Shown: positions 1-8,707 of the stretch, piece by piece
Layout of the letters: each line of letters begins with the position of its first letter
Position numbering within the stretch: the first letter of the stretch is position 1
Source: Nocardiopsis coralli
Lineage (GTDB): Bacteria > Actinomycetota > Actinomycetes > Streptosporangiales > Streptosporangiaceae
Assembly (NCBI RefSeq): GCF_014892575.1
Contig: NZ_JADBGI010000009.1
Location: 62,001 to 126,000 of the forward strand
Length of the DNA: 64,000 bases
Direction: 5' to 3'
The notes under the pieces: model-generated
What the model was told of the DNA's origin: nothing
Seen by the model: only the letters and a program-made list of their open reading frames with translations
The model's database searches: none
Made by a program: the position numbers and the translations under genes

Positions 1-1
1 C

Positions 2-112
2 TACACCGTCAAGGTGGCCGAGCTGTTCCATCGCAGCCGCCCACTCCGGGGCGGGAGAGCGCATGACCCCAACACACAAGAGCGTCCCGCGCAGTCGCCA
101 CCGGGCCGGTGA
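2..112 (+). CDS. possible 3' end of an upstream gene (partial)
   Basis: An open frame enters from the left edge and stops at a TGA ending at 112. The visible tail begins YTVKVAELF and ends in a basic, proline-rich stretch. It is too short to assign to a family. The other two plus frames also stay open for a while, so this is only the most protein-like of the three. It runs toward the minus-strand kinase gene ending at 196, which would make the two convergent. Confidence 0.25.
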   Translation, partial: YTVKVAELFHRSRPLRGGRAHDPNTQERPAQSPPGR

Positions 113-195
113 ACCAGGGACGTGACGTGGCACGACGAGCGGCGCAACCAGGGACCGGTAACGGCAGTTCGCCGTCGCGGCGGGGGAGAGGCCCC

Positions 196-1122
196 TCAGG
201 CCCCCAACGCCTCGGCGACCGCCACCGGCACCGGCGGCAGGCCGTGCCCGCCGTCCTCCAGCGCCCACACACACTCCTGCAACACCCGCACCAGCGTCCA
301 CGCCCGCGCCCGGTCCCGCTCCAGACCGGCCGCCTCGGCCAACAGCTCCATGCGCCGGCGTGCCTCCCGGCCCGGATCCCCGGTGGCCACCGCCTCCTCC
401 CACCGGTTGTGCAGGCACGGCCACAGGTCGAACCCCCCGTCCCCGGCCAGGGGCTTGGGGTCGATGGCCACCCACGGCTCGCGCTCGGCCCCCGGCAACG
501 GCGCCAACACGTTCGCGAAGTGCAGGTCCCAGTGGAGCAACGCCCCACCCGGCTCGGCCGAGACCTCCCGCGCCCGCGCCGCCAGCCCCACCAACCGGGC
601 CCGCCCCGACTCCGCTCCCATCGTCCGGGACAGATGATCGGCCCGCCCGGCCAGGTCCCGCGCCTCCTCGCCCAGACCCCGTATCCCCGCAGGGGCCGGG
701 ACCGCGTGCAGGCGCGCCAGCAACCCGCCCACACGCTCCAGCGCGGCATCCAGGTCCACCCGTTCCAGGTTCCGCTCCGGATCCAGCGCCTCCAACAGCA
801 GCGCACCCGTGCCCGGGTCGTCGTCGAGCAACCGCACCGCGCCCCGGCCGTCCCAGGCCCGCAACGCCACCGGTTCACCCGCCGTCTCGGCGTCCAGCGG
901 CTGCATCTTCAACACCGCCCGGCCCCCGCCCGGCAACCACACCGGAACCACGAGCGCGACCATCCCGTGCAGGACCGGCCCCCGCACCCGGAGCCCCCAC
1001 ACCCGCAGCCGGGCGGAGGTCAGCTCCGCGAGCCCGTCGGCCCAGGACGCCCCCGCGTGTCGGCGCAGGTGGGCGTCCAGGGCCGCAGGGACCCGCACCT
1101 CGGGGGAGGGGCTCGGACTCAC
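196..1122 (-). CDS. aminoglycoside (streptomycin 6-) phosphotransferase-like kinase
   Basis: This 308-residue protein resembles the APH(6)/streptomycin kinase family, which phosphorylates small hydroxylated compounds with ATP. Visible features are AVLKMQPLD (the ATP-binding lysine region), LLLEAL (hinge), and the catalytic-loop motif HWDLHFANVL followed by AIDPKPLAGDGGFDLWP, typical of the APH Brenner motif and metal-binding Asp. The start is taken as the GTG at 1122 because it overlaps the stop of the xylanase gene by four bases (GTGA), a sign of translational coupling. A longer reading from 1257 would lie inside the xylanase gene. Substrate is unknown; family members act on antibiotics or on sugars and metabolites, and no resistance phenotype can be claimed from sequence. 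It is the last gene of a P450-xylanase-kinase operon. Confidence 0.8.
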   Translation of the reverse strand: MSPSPSPEVRVPAALDAHLRRHAGASWADGLAELTSARLRVWGLRVRGPVLHGMVALVVPVWLPGGGRAVLKMQPLDAETAGEPVALRAWDGRGAVRLLDDDPGTGALLLEALDPERNLERVDLDAALERVGGLLARLHAVPAPAGIRGLGEEARDLAGRADHLSRTMGAESGRARLVGLAARAREVSAEPGGALLHWDLHFANVLAPLPGAEREPWVAIDPKPLAGDGGFDLWPCLHNRWEEAVATGDPGREARRRMELLAEAAGLERDRARAWTLVRVLQECVWALEDGGHGLPPVPVAVAEALGA

Positions 1123-2249
1123 CGCGCGGCCCCGCGCCGGCGCGCCTCCCGATGGCGGCTCAGCGCGTCGACCATCCCGCTGCGCGCGGGCTTGGGCACG
1201 TAGTCCTCGTCGAAGGGCAACGCGTCCGTCGTGCCCGGGAACCACTCGGGCACCCACGAGTGGTGGTCGGCCACACCCCAGACCGTCACACCCGGGCAGC
1301 GCGCCACCTCCAGGCAGGCCTCGACCACCCGCCGGTACTCCTCGCCCTGGGCCTGGATCTCCTCCTCGCCCGCCGGATCGGGGATCCGCACGTCCAGCTC
1401 GGAGATGGTCACCTCGAGGCCCAGGTCGGTGAAGCGCTCCATCTGCTCCACCAGGTCCTCGGGCACCTGCCCGTGAACGAAATGGCTCTGGAAACCGATC
1501 CCGTGCAGTGGCACGTCCCGCTCCACCAGGTCCGAGGCCAACTCGTACAGCGCATCGGACTTGTCACCGCCGCCCTCGACGTTGAACTCGTTGATGTAGA
1601 GCTTGGCCTCCGGGTCCACCGCGTTGGCCGTCCACAGCGCATCGGCGATGTAGTCCTCGCCGAACACCTCCAGCCACAGGTTCTCCCGCAGCTCCGGACC
1701 GTCGTCCTCGAAGGGCTCGTTGATCACGTCCCAGGACTCCATCCGGCCCTGGTAACGCCCCAGCAGCGCCTCGGCGTGCTCCTGCACCACCTCGCGCAGC
1801 TCCTCTTCCTCCCAGTCGCCCTCCTCCAACCACTCCGGCAGCTGGTTGTGCCACATCAACGTGTGCCCGCGCATCGACATCCCGTGCTCGTCGGCGAAGT
1901 CCACCAACGCGTCCGGGCCCTCGAAGTCGAACTCGCCGCGCTCGGGCTGGACCAGCGACCACTTCATCGTGTTCTCGGCCGTCATCGACGTGTAGTTGCC
2001 CGAGACCACCTGCTGGTACGTGCGGTCCTCGACCAGCGGGTCGACCGCCGCCGCCACCCCCAGGTCCAAGCCGTGGGAGTCGGCGAGCTCGCGCAGGTCC
2101 CCGTCGGCGTGGTCACCCTCCTCCTCGGGCGACCACGGCACCAACGCCAGCGCAGCGGCCACCACCAGCACCACCACACCCACGGCCACCGCCGACAGGC
2201 CCGCACGGCGCCACAGCGCCGCCTTCCGGGCGTCCCGATCCTGCGTCAC
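1119..2249 (-). CDS. GH10 endo-1,4-beta-xylanase, membrane-anchored
   Basis: Glycoside hydrolase family 10 enzyme (376 residues), expected to cleave internal beta-1,4 bonds in xylan by a retaining mechanism. The acid/base glutamate is E178 in WDVINEPF and the nucleophile is E284 in VTISELDVRI. TAENTMKW, GHTLMWHNQLP and WGVADHHSW are the usual GH10 substrate-binding blocks. A single hydrophobic segment at about residues 16-37 with no clear cleavage site suggests a signal anchor with the enzyme outside the membrane. An acidic linker follows it. No carbohydrate-binding module is present. The GTG start at 2249 overlaps the P450 stop by four bases, and its own stop overlaps the kinase start, so all three are probably co-translated. 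Pairing a xylanase with a P450 and a kinase is unusual. Confidence 0.93.
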   Translation of the reverse strand: MTQDRDARKAALWRRAGLSAVAVGVVVLVVAAALALVPWSPEEEGDHADGDLRELADSHGLDLGVAAAVDPLVEDRTYQQVVSGNYTSMTAENTMKWSLVQPERGEFDFEGPDALVDFADEHGMSMRGHTLMWHNQLPEWLEEGDWEEEELREVVQEHAEALLGRYQGRMESWDVINEPFEDDGPELRENLWLEVFGEDYIADALWTANAVDPEAKLYINEFNVEGGGDKSDALYELASDLVERDVPLHGIGFQSHFVHGQVPEDLVEQMERFTDLGLEVTISELDVRIPDPAGEEEIQAQGEEYRRVVEACLEVARCPGVTVWGVADHHSWVPEWFPGTTDALPFDEDYVPKPARSGMVDALSRHREARRRGAAR

Positions 2250-3502
2250 CGGCCCGCCCCCGTCCGCACCGGGAAGTCCGACAGCCCGCGCAGCACCAGC
2301 GTGCGGCGCCGCTTCGGCATCGCCGCGGGCGCCAGGTCCGGCGCCCGTTCGGCCAGCGCCCGCAACGCCACCTCACCCTCCAACCGGGCCAACGGTGCCC
2401 CCAGGCAGTAGTGCGCACCCGAGGAGAAGGACAGGTGCTCGCCGGCGTTGTCGCGCCGCACATCGAAACGGTCCGGATCGGTGAAGTGCTCCGGATCCCG
2501 GTTGGCCGATCCCAGCAGGCAGATCACCTGCGACCCGCGCCGCAACGGCACCCCCTGGACCTCGGTGTCGCGGTGCACCCACCGGCCCGTGGTCTGCACC
2601 GGGGAGTCGTAGCGCAGCACCTCCTCCACGGCGGCCGGGGCCAGCGCGGGATCATCGACGAGCGCCCGCCACTGCTCGGGGTTGCGCAACAGCGCCATCA
2701 CCCCGTTACCGATCAGGTTCACCGTTGTCTCGAACCCGGCCACCAGCAGCAACCGGCACATCGCACCCACCTCGTCGCCCTTGACCTGCCCCTCGTCGAC
2801 GGCGGCCGCCAGCGAGGAGAGCACGTCCTCGCGCGGCTGGGCCCGGCGCTCGGCCAGCAACCGGTCGAAGAGCTGGTCCAACTCGGCGGAGGCCTTCCGG
2901 ATCCGCGCCAGGTGGCGGGCCGAGCGCGCCCCGTCCAACGACGATCCGATCGTGTTGCCGATCTCCACGAAACGGGCCTGGTCGGACGCGGGTACCCCCA
3001 ACAGGCGTGCGATCACCCGGATCGGGAACGGCTGCGCGAAGTCGTGCATCAGGTCGAACCGGCCCCGCTCCAGCGCCCGGTCCAGGAGCTCACCGCACAC
3101 CTGCTCGACCGAGTCCCGGTAGGTGCGGATCATCCGGGGTGCGAACGCCGGCCGCGCAACCCGCCGCAGCCGCGTGTGGTCGGGCGGGTCCCGCAGCAGG
3201 AAGGACAGGTCCACCACGTCGAACCGCTCGTGCAGCCCCGACCCCTGCGGCGGTTCCACCCCGAACTCGGCGCCGCGCAACACCTCGCCCACCGACGCCC
3301 GGGTCGTGGCGGCCTCGAACCCCACGGGGCTGGAGACCACCGGCCCCTGCGCACGCAGGCGCGCGTAGGTCGGATACGGGGTGTGCTGCCAGGGCCAGTG
3401 CAGCAACCGGCCGGCGTGGTCGCCCCGTTGCGCCCAGACCCAGGAGAACGTGTGTGCCAGACGCAGCTGTGCGTCGATCCGCAAGCCTTCGAGGAGGTTC
3501 AT
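2246..3502 (-). CDS. cytochrome P450
   Basis: Soluble bacterial class I cytochrome P450 of 418 residues, a haem-thiolate monooxygenase that would need a ferredoxin and reductase encoded elsewhere. The haem-binding loop FSSGAHYCLGAPLARLEG places the thiolate ligand at Cys366. The I-helix oxygen-activation motif is AGFETTVN, with E and T in the usual places. The K-helix ExxR is EEVLR, and DPPDHTRLRR matches the C-helix region. The start at 3502 (MNLLEG) is preferred because GGAAGGACC lies just upstream; the frame stays open to 3589 without a better start. Substrate cannot be predicted. It is the first gene of the three-gene operon. Confidence 0.93.
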   Translation of the reverse strand: MNLLEGLRIDAQLRLAHTFSWVWAQRGDHAGRLLHWPWQHTPYPTYARLRAQGPVVSSPVGFEAATTRASVGEVLRGAEFGVEPPQGSGLHERFDVVDLSFLLRDPPDHTRLRRVARPAFAPRMIRTYRDSVEQVCGELLDRALERGRFDLMHDFAQPFPIRVIARLLGVPASDQARFVEIGNTIGSSLDGARSARHLARIRKASAELDQLFDRLLAERRAQPREDVLSSLAAAVDEGQVKGDEVGAMCRLLLVAGFETTVNLIGNGVMALLRNPEQWRALVDDPALAPAAVEEVLRYDSPVQTTGRWVHRDTEVQGVPLRRGSQVICLLGSANRDPEHFTDPDRFDVRRDNAGEHLSFSSGAHYCLGAPLARLEGEVALRALAERAPDLAPAAMPKRRRTLVLRGLSDFPVRTGAGR

Positions 3503-3615
3503 GCCAGGTCCTTCCCGTGATGCCCCCGACCCTAGATCTCCCGCTGCGCCCCCGTCCCGGTTCCGCCGATGATGGCCACTGGCGGCCACCCGGGAACCCG
3601 TGGGCCGGGCCCTGA

Positions 3616-4218
3616 GACCGCTTCCGCGCCAACGTCCCGGTCACAGTGGCCATCGCCGAACGCACCGGATGCACCGTGCTTAACGCCCTCTACGGCAACC
3701 GCCTGGACGACGCCGCACCCTGGCGGCAGGACGAGTGCGCGCTCGAGAACCTGGAACTGGCGGCCCGCACCGCCCAGGACGTGGCCACCGTCGTGATCGA
3801 GCCCCTCAACTCCATCGAGAGCCCGCGCTACCCCCTGGTGCGCACGCGGCACGCCCTCGACCTCATCGACCGCGTCGGAGAGGACACCGGCCACCGGCTC
3901 GGACTGCTCTACGACGCGTACCACATGCAGCGCATGGAGGGGAATCTGATCGACACCCTGCGCCGGCACGCCCCCTCCCTCACGCACGTACAGATCGCGG
4001 ACGCACCCGGCCGCGGCGCACCCGGCACCGGCGAGATCGCCTACGGCCGGGTCCTGGACGCCCTGCACGAGACCGGCTACCGCGGAAACATCGGACTCGA
4101 GTACAAGAGCGCCGGCCCCGACCACGACGACTTCTCCTGGCTCCGCCCCGAAGGCCGCGGCCGCCTGCAGAGCGCCGCCCACGCCCCCGTCAGCCGCCAC
4201 CTGACACCCAGCGAATGA
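3616..4218 (+). pseudogene. 5'-truncated hydroxypyruvate isomerase (TIM-barrel) relic
   Basis: The reading frame matches the C-terminal two thirds of hydroxypyruvate isomerase/Hyi, a xylose-isomerase-like TIM barrel that interconverts hydroxypyruvate and tartronate semialdehyde. Recognisable blocks are FRANVPV, LNALYGNR, VIEPLNSIESPRYPL, GLLYDAYHMQRMEGNL, HVQIADAPGRGAPGTGEIAYG and IGLEYK. The conserved catalytic Glu and metal-binding residues of these blocks are kept. Homology starts at about codon 85 of a usual 258-residue protein, right after an in-frame TGA at 3613-3615, so the N-terminal strands are missing. A GTG at 3646 could start a 190-residue protein, but no ribosome-binding site is evident and the barrel would be incomplete. 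It is interpreted as a deletion remnant; the breakpoint lies just upstream of the P450 promoter. Confidence 0.75.
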
Positions 4219-4462
4219 CCGCGGCCGCACCTCCGAGCAGCCCTGCGACCTGCCTGCCTCACCGATCGGCGTGAACCCCGCGCGGCCCACACGGGTCACA
4301 CAGTGAGAGGGTGCCCCGGCGCGAGAGCGCCGCCTAGACTGGGCGCCCTCCCACCCGCGGCCCGCCCCGCAACGGAACGGCGTCCCCGACGCCGCGCGCG
4401 GTTGGCTACGATCACTGGGGCCGCAGGCAAGACAGACACGTCAGAGTCGGAGGTTGAGGACG

Positions 4463-6169
4463 TTGGGTCCTTTGGAGAGCAACGACCCGGAACGCATCGG
4501 CCGGTACCGGTTGATCGGCCGGTTGGGCGCCGGCGGGATGGGTCAGGTGTTCTTCGGACGCTCCGGCGGCGGCCGCGCGGTGGCCGTCAAACGCATCCAC
4601 CCGCACATGGCCGCCGACGCCTCCTTCCGTGAACGCTTCGCCCGCGAGGTCAACGCCGCCCGCCAGGTCAGCGGAGCCTTCACCGCACCGGTCATCGACG
4701 CCGGCCCCGAGGACGAGGTGCCCTGGCTGGTCACCTCCTACGTGCCCTCCCTGCCGCTGGACGACGCCGTGCAGAACCACGGCCCCCTGCCCGAGCCCAC
4801 CATTCGCGTGCTCGCCGCCGGACTGGCCGAGGCCCTGGCCGAGATCCACCGCGCCGGCCTCATCCACCGCGACCTCAAACCCGGCAACGTCCTGCTGGCC
4901 GAGGACGGGCCCCGCGTCATCGACTTCGGCATCGCCCGCGCCACCGACGGCACCGCCGCCACCCAGTCGGTCATCGGCACCCCCGGGTTCATGAGCCCCG
5001 AACAGGTCCAGGGCGAGACCATGACCCCCGCCAGCGACCTGTTCGCCTACGGCGCCGTGCTGGCCTACGCCGCCACCGGCACCGGCCCCTTCGGCGAGGG
5101 CAACATGCCCACGATGGTCATGCGCATCATCAGCAACGAGCCCGACCTGAGCAGCCTGCCCGACGGCCTGCGCCGCCTGGTCGCCGCCTGCCTGGCCAAG
5201 GACCCCAACCAGCGCCCCACCCCCGGGCAGATCCTCGACTACGTCGGCGACGTGCCCGCCGGCACCTCCTGGCTGCCCCCGGCCGTCATGAGCGGGGTCC
5301 AGGAACAGGTCGCCCAGGTCAACAAGGCCCTGGCCACCTCCGCCGGCGAGACCGCCGCCCACGAACGCACCCAGGGCATGGGCCCGGGCGGGGCCGCGCT
5401 CCTGGGCGGGGCCGCCGGTGTGGCCGCCGGCGCCGCGGCCGCGCACGCCCTGAGCGGTGACGACCCCACCCAGGCCGCACCCGCCGACCAGAACGGCCAG
5501 GGTGCGGGCGACGCCACCTCCGTCATGGGCCACCAGTCCCAGCAGGGCACCGCGCCCCTGCCGGCCACCCAGCAGCAGAGCCCGCCCACCGCCCAGTACG
5601 GACAGGGACAGGACCAGGACCCCTACGCCGACCTGTACGGCGAACGCCGCTCGGCCACCCCCGACCCGGCCGCCCAACAGGCCCAGCGCCAACAGGAGCA
5701 GCGCCGCCGACAGGAAGAACAGCGCCGGCAGCAGGAGGACCAGCGCCGGCAGCAGGAGGCCGAACGCGCCCACCGCGAACGCCTGCGCGCCGAACAGGAC
5801 GCCACCCGCCGCGCCCAGGCCGAGGCCCGCCGCGCCGGACAGCCCGGCCTGTGGAGCTTCGTCAAACTCCTGCCGCTGCTGATCCTGCCGCTCATCCAGA
5901 TCCCGCTCGGGTACGGCGCCGCCCTGGCCTGGTCCTGGTTCACCACCGAGACCGACGTGTGGACGGGCACGCCCTACTACTTCGAGCCCCTGTCCATGGA
6001 CTCCTTCTGGCACGCCACGATGCTGGGCTACTTCCTGCTCAACAACCTGGTCTCGCTGGAGTACCTCATCCGCTCGCTGCGCACCTCCTACGTGGTGGGC
6101 TCGGTGCTGGCCCTGGCCGTCATCGCCGCCACCAACGGGCTCCTGTACAGCTTCGGCTTCTGGGCCTGA
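4463..6169 (+). CDS. membrane-associated serine/threonine protein kinase (PknB-type)
   Basis: Eukaryotic-type Ser/Thr kinase of about 568 residues. The kinase domain fills roughly residues 10-270: glycine loop GRLGAGGMGQVF, catalytic lysine in AVKRIHPHM, catalytic loop HRDLKPGNVLL, metal-binding DFGIA, activation-loop end GTPGFMSPEQ. A Gln/Arg/Glu-rich segment (about 380-450, QAQRQQEQRRRQEEQ-like) predicts a charged coiled coil. It is followed by several hydrophobic segments that would be membrane spans. No PASTA or other extracellular sensor domain is seen. The TTG at 4463 is chosen because GGAGG at 4449-4453 lies nine bases upstream; the in-frame TTG at 4454 abuts that site. A TACGAT -10-like box lies near 4408. 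The targets are unknown. Confidence 0.9.
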   Translation: MGPLESNDPERIGRYRLIGRLGAGGMGQVFFGRSGGGRAVAVKRIHPHMAADASFRERFAREVNAARQVSGAFTAPVIDAGPEDEVPWLVTSYVPSLPLDDAVQNHGPLPEPTIRVLAAGLAEALAEIHRAGLIHRDLKPGNVLLAEDGPRVIDFGIARATDGTAATQSVIGTPGFMSPEQVQGETMTPASDLFAYGAVLAYAATGTGPFGEGNMPTMVMRIISNEPDLSSLPDGLRRLVAACLAKDPNQRPTPGQILDYVGDVPAGTSWLPPAVMSGVQEQVAQVNKALATSAGETAAHERTQGMGPGGAALLGGAAGVAAGAAAAHALSGDDPTQAAPADQNGQGAGDATSVMGHQSQQGTAPLPATQQQSPPTAQYGQGQDQDPYADLYGERRSATPDPAAQQAQRQQEQRRRQEEQRRQQEDQRRQQEAERAHRERLRAEQDATRRAQAEARRAGQPGLWSFVKLLPLLILPLIQIPLGYGAALAWSWFTTETDVWTGTPYYFEPLSMDSFWHATMLGYFLLNNLVSLEYLIRSLRTSYVVGSVLALAVIAATNGLLYSFGFWA

Positions 6170-6216
6170 ACCACGCCCGGGGCCCGAGCACCACCCGGAC
6201 CCCGAACAGAACACCG

Positions 6217-6251
6217 CAGGGGCGGGGCCGCACACCGCGGCCCCGCCCCTG
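6217..6251. terminator. bidirectional hairpin terminator
   Basis: Perfect 15-bp GC-rich stem (6217-6231 with 6237-6251) and a five-base loop between the convergent kinase and LysR genes. No long T tract is present, as is common in actinobacteria. Confidence 0.85.
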
Positions 6252-6267
6252 TGCTGTCTCCCGAGCC

Positions 6268-7206
6268 TCACCCGGTCAGGTCGGGGATCACCCGGGGCCC
6301 CACCCGTTGCACGTAGTCGCGGAACAACCGCACCGCCGGGGGCTCGTACCCGCCTCCGGACCCCTCCGCAGGCCAGACCACCCCCAACGGGCGTTCGGTG
6401 TCGCCGTCGGCGATCGCCAACTCCACCGTCCCGGGCAACGGACCCTCCGGCCGCGCCGGCAGCACCGACACCCCCAACCCCGCACCCACCAGCCCGCGCG
6501 CGGTCGCGATGTCGTCGGCCTCGAAGGCCACCCGCGGCGTGAACCCGGCCCGCTCACCCATCCGGTCGGTCAGGTGCCGCACACCCCGCCCCTCCTTGAG
6601 CAGGATGAACTCCTCCTGCGCGGCCGCCAACGGCACCACCTTCGCCGTCGCCGATGCCAACCGGTGCTGCTCGGGCACCACCAACCGCAACGCCTGGGTG
6701 TGCAGCACCGACGAGACCAACCCCGGGACCGCGGGCAGGGGAGAGGTCAACGCCAGATCCGCACCGCCCGAGGAGACCCGCCGCAACGACTGCGCCCACG
6801 GCTCCTGCGTCAGACTGAACCGCACGCCCGGGTGCTCGACCCGGAACCCGCGCAACAGCGCCGGCACCACCTCCACCCCGAGCGTGGGCAGGAACGTCAA
6901 CGCCACCCGCCCCTGCTCACCGCCGGTGATCTCCGACACCCCGCGGGTCAGATCCTCCAGCGCACGCTCCACGTGCGGCAGCAGCAACCGCCCCGCCCGC
7001 GTCAGGCGCACACCACGCCCGGTGCGCTCGACCAGCGCCAGGCCCAGCTCGTCCTGCAGCCGCGACAAAGCCCTGCTCAGCGTGGGTTGGGGCATACGCA
7101 ACGACTCCGCCGCCTGGGTGATGTGCTCGGTGCGCGCCACCGCCCTGATCATCCGCAACCGGGGCACCAGGGCCGCCAGGAACCGGTCCGCCTCGGGAGA
7201 ATCCAT
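6268..7206 (-). CDS. LysR-family transcriptional regulator
   Basis: 312-residue LysR-type regulator. The N-terminal winged helix-turn-helix spans about residues 17-75 (RMIRAVARTEHITQAAESLRMPQPTLSRALSRLQDELG, read in parts), followed by a periplasmic-binding-like effector domain (VALTFLPTLG, then a hinge and second lobe). It is divergent from the MFS exporter gene at 7277 with a 70-bp shared promoter region, the classical arrangement in which the regulator controls the neighbouring transporter and itself. The co-inducer is unknown, presumably a substrate of the transporter. Confidence 0.92.
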   Translation of the reverse strand: MDSPEADRFLAALVPRLRMIRAVARTEHITQAAESLRMPQPTLSRALSRLQDELGLALVERTGRGVRLTRAGRLLLPHVERALEDLTRGVSEITGGEQGRVALTFLPTLGVEVVPALLRGFRVEHPGVRFSLTQEPWAQSLRRVSSGGADLALTSPLPAVPGLVSSVLHTQALRLVVPEQHRLASATAKVVPLAAAQEEFILLKEGRGVRHLTDRMGERAGFTPRVAFEADDIATARGLVGAGLGVSVLPARPEGPLPGTVELAIADGDTERPLGVVWPAEGSGGGYEPPAVRLFRDYVQRVGPRVIPDLTG

Positions 7207-7276
7207 GCAAACCAGTATGCATCAACGTGAAATCATGCATTGGACGTATGAAAACGCGCGTTCCTAGCGTGGAATC
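7204..7276. promoter_or_regulatory. divergent LysR/MFS promoter region
   Basis: The intergenic region carries ATGCAA (7204-7209) and two ATGCAT repeats (7217-7222, 7235-7240), 18 bp apart. These are good candidates for the LysR binding site. For the MFS gene a TTGGAC (7240-7245) and a TAGCGT -10 box (7265-7270) are visible; the -10 box ends six bases before the ATG, which predicts a leaderless transcript. The second ATGCAT overlaps the -35 box. Confidence 0.6.
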
Positions 7277-8518
7277 ATGACCGTGACCAGCACATCCACA
7301 CCCGACCGCGACGCACGCCCCAGGGCCGGCACACCGGCCTACCGGCGCACGGTCATCGCCCTGGTCGCCGCCGCCGTGGCGACCTTCGCCCAACTCTGGT
7401 CGGTCCAACCGATCCTGCCCGCCGTCGCCCACGGCTTCGACACCACCGCCGCCCAGGCCGCCCTCACCGTCTCCCTGGCCACCGGCGGCATGGCAGGCTT
7501 CACCCTCGTCTGGAGCGGCCTGGCCGACCGCCTGGGCCGCGCCCGCGTCATCACCCTCTCCCTGCTCCTGGCCACCCTCCTGGGCTGCTTCGCCCCCTTC
7601 GCCGGCGACCTCGTCCTCCTGCTGGTCCTGCGCACCCTGCAGGGCGCCGCGCTGGGCGGGGTCCCAGCAGCCGCCGTGGCCTACCTGTCCGAGGAGATCC
7701 ACCCCGCCGACGTCCCCCGCGCCACCGGCCTCTACATCGCCGGCAACCCCCTCGGCGGTATGGGCGGACGCCTCCTGGCCGGCATGGCCGCCGAGTACGG
7801 GGGATGGCAGTGGGGCGTGGCCGCCAACACCCTGCTCGGCCTGGTCGCCCTGGCCGTCTTCGTCCTGGTCCTGCCCCGGCCCCACGCCCGCGCCTCGGCC
7901 TCCCGCCCCGACACCGGCGGGGGAGAGGGCATGGGGCCGCGCCTGCGCTCGGCCCTGACCACCCGCGGGCTCCTGCCCCTGTACGCCCAGGCCCTGCTGC
8001 TCATGGGCGCCTTCATGACCGTCTACAACCTGCTCGGCTTCCGGCTCATGGACGAGCCCTTCGGCCTGAGCCAGGCCGTGGCCTCCCTGCTCTTCCTGGC
8101 CTACACCGCCGGCATGGTCGGCTCCACCGCCGCCGGATCGATGACCGTGCGCTGGGGCGGCTACACCGTCCTGACCCTGGCCCACGTGCTCATGGTCGCC
8201 GCACTGGCCGGCCTGACCGCCCCGTACCTGGCCGCGGTGATCCCCGCCCTGCTCGTACTCACCTACGGCTTCTTCAGCGCCCACGCCACCTCCTCGGCCT
8301 GGGTGGGCACCCGGGCCGTGCACGGGCGCACCCAGGCCATGGCCATCTACACCCTCTGTTACTACCTGGGCTCGAGCCTGTTCGGGTGGATGGGCGGCCT
8401 GGTCTACGACGCCGTGGGCTGGAACGGCTCCCTGGCCTTCGCCGCCGCCCTGACCACCCTGGCCGGCCTCATCGCCCTGCGCCTGCGCCGCCTGCCCGCC
8501 GGGCCCGCCACCCCCTGA
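7277..8518 (+). CDS. MFS transporter (YnfM/arabinose-efflux type)
   Basis: 413-residue major facilitator with about 12 hydrophobic spans. The inter-helix 2-3 motif GLADRLGRARVI matches the MFS signature (G-x-x-x-D-R-x-G-R-R). The sequence around VQPILPAVAHGFDTTAAQAALTVSLA and the second-half loops are like the YnfM/CynX-like putative drug or sugar-phosphate effluxers. A cytoplasmic loop with charged residues lies near residues 205-220. It is transcribed divergently from a LysR regulator, so it is probably induced by its own substrate, which cannot be named. Confidence 0.88.
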   Translation: MTVTSTSTPDRDARPRAGTPAYRRTVIALVAAAVATFAQLWSVQPILPAVAHGFDTTAAQAALTVSLATGGMAGFTLVWSGLADRLGRARVITLSLLLATLLGCFAPFAGDLVLLLVLRTLQGAALGGVPAAAVAYLSEEIHPADVPRATGLYIAGNPLGGMGGRLLAGMAAEYGGWQWGVAANTLLGLVALAVFVLVLPRPHARASASRPDTGGGEGMGPRLRSALTTRGLLPLYAQALLLMGAFMTVYNLLGFRLMDEPFGLSQAVASLLFLAYTAGMVGSTAAGSMTVRWGGYTVLTLAHVLMVAALAGLTAPYLAAVIPALLVLTYGFFSAHATSSAWVGTRAVHGRTQAMAIYTLCYYLGSSLFGWMGGLVYDAVGWNGSLAFAAALTTLAGLIALRLRRLPAGPATP

Positions 8519-8534
8519 CCCCGGCCGCGCCCCA

Positions 8535-8572
8535 GTGCCCCTGCCCCGGATCCGCGCCCGGGGGAGGGGCAC
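8535..8572 (+). terminator. hairpin terminator after MFS gene
   Basis: Inverted repeat GTGCCCCT-n-CCCCGG paired with CCGGGG-n-AGGGGCAC, one internal mismatch, seven-base loop, 16 bases after the MFS stop. Confidence 0.7.
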
Positions 8573-8707
8573 ACGTGTTTTGGGGCGCCGTTGGGCGAGA
8601 GGGGACCCGGCCCCGGGCACGGTGGGGGAAGACAGCCCGAACCGAAGTAGTTTAAGATTCAACAACATTGGCCGACCACCGGCGAGCCCCACGGAAACGG
8701 AGACGAC

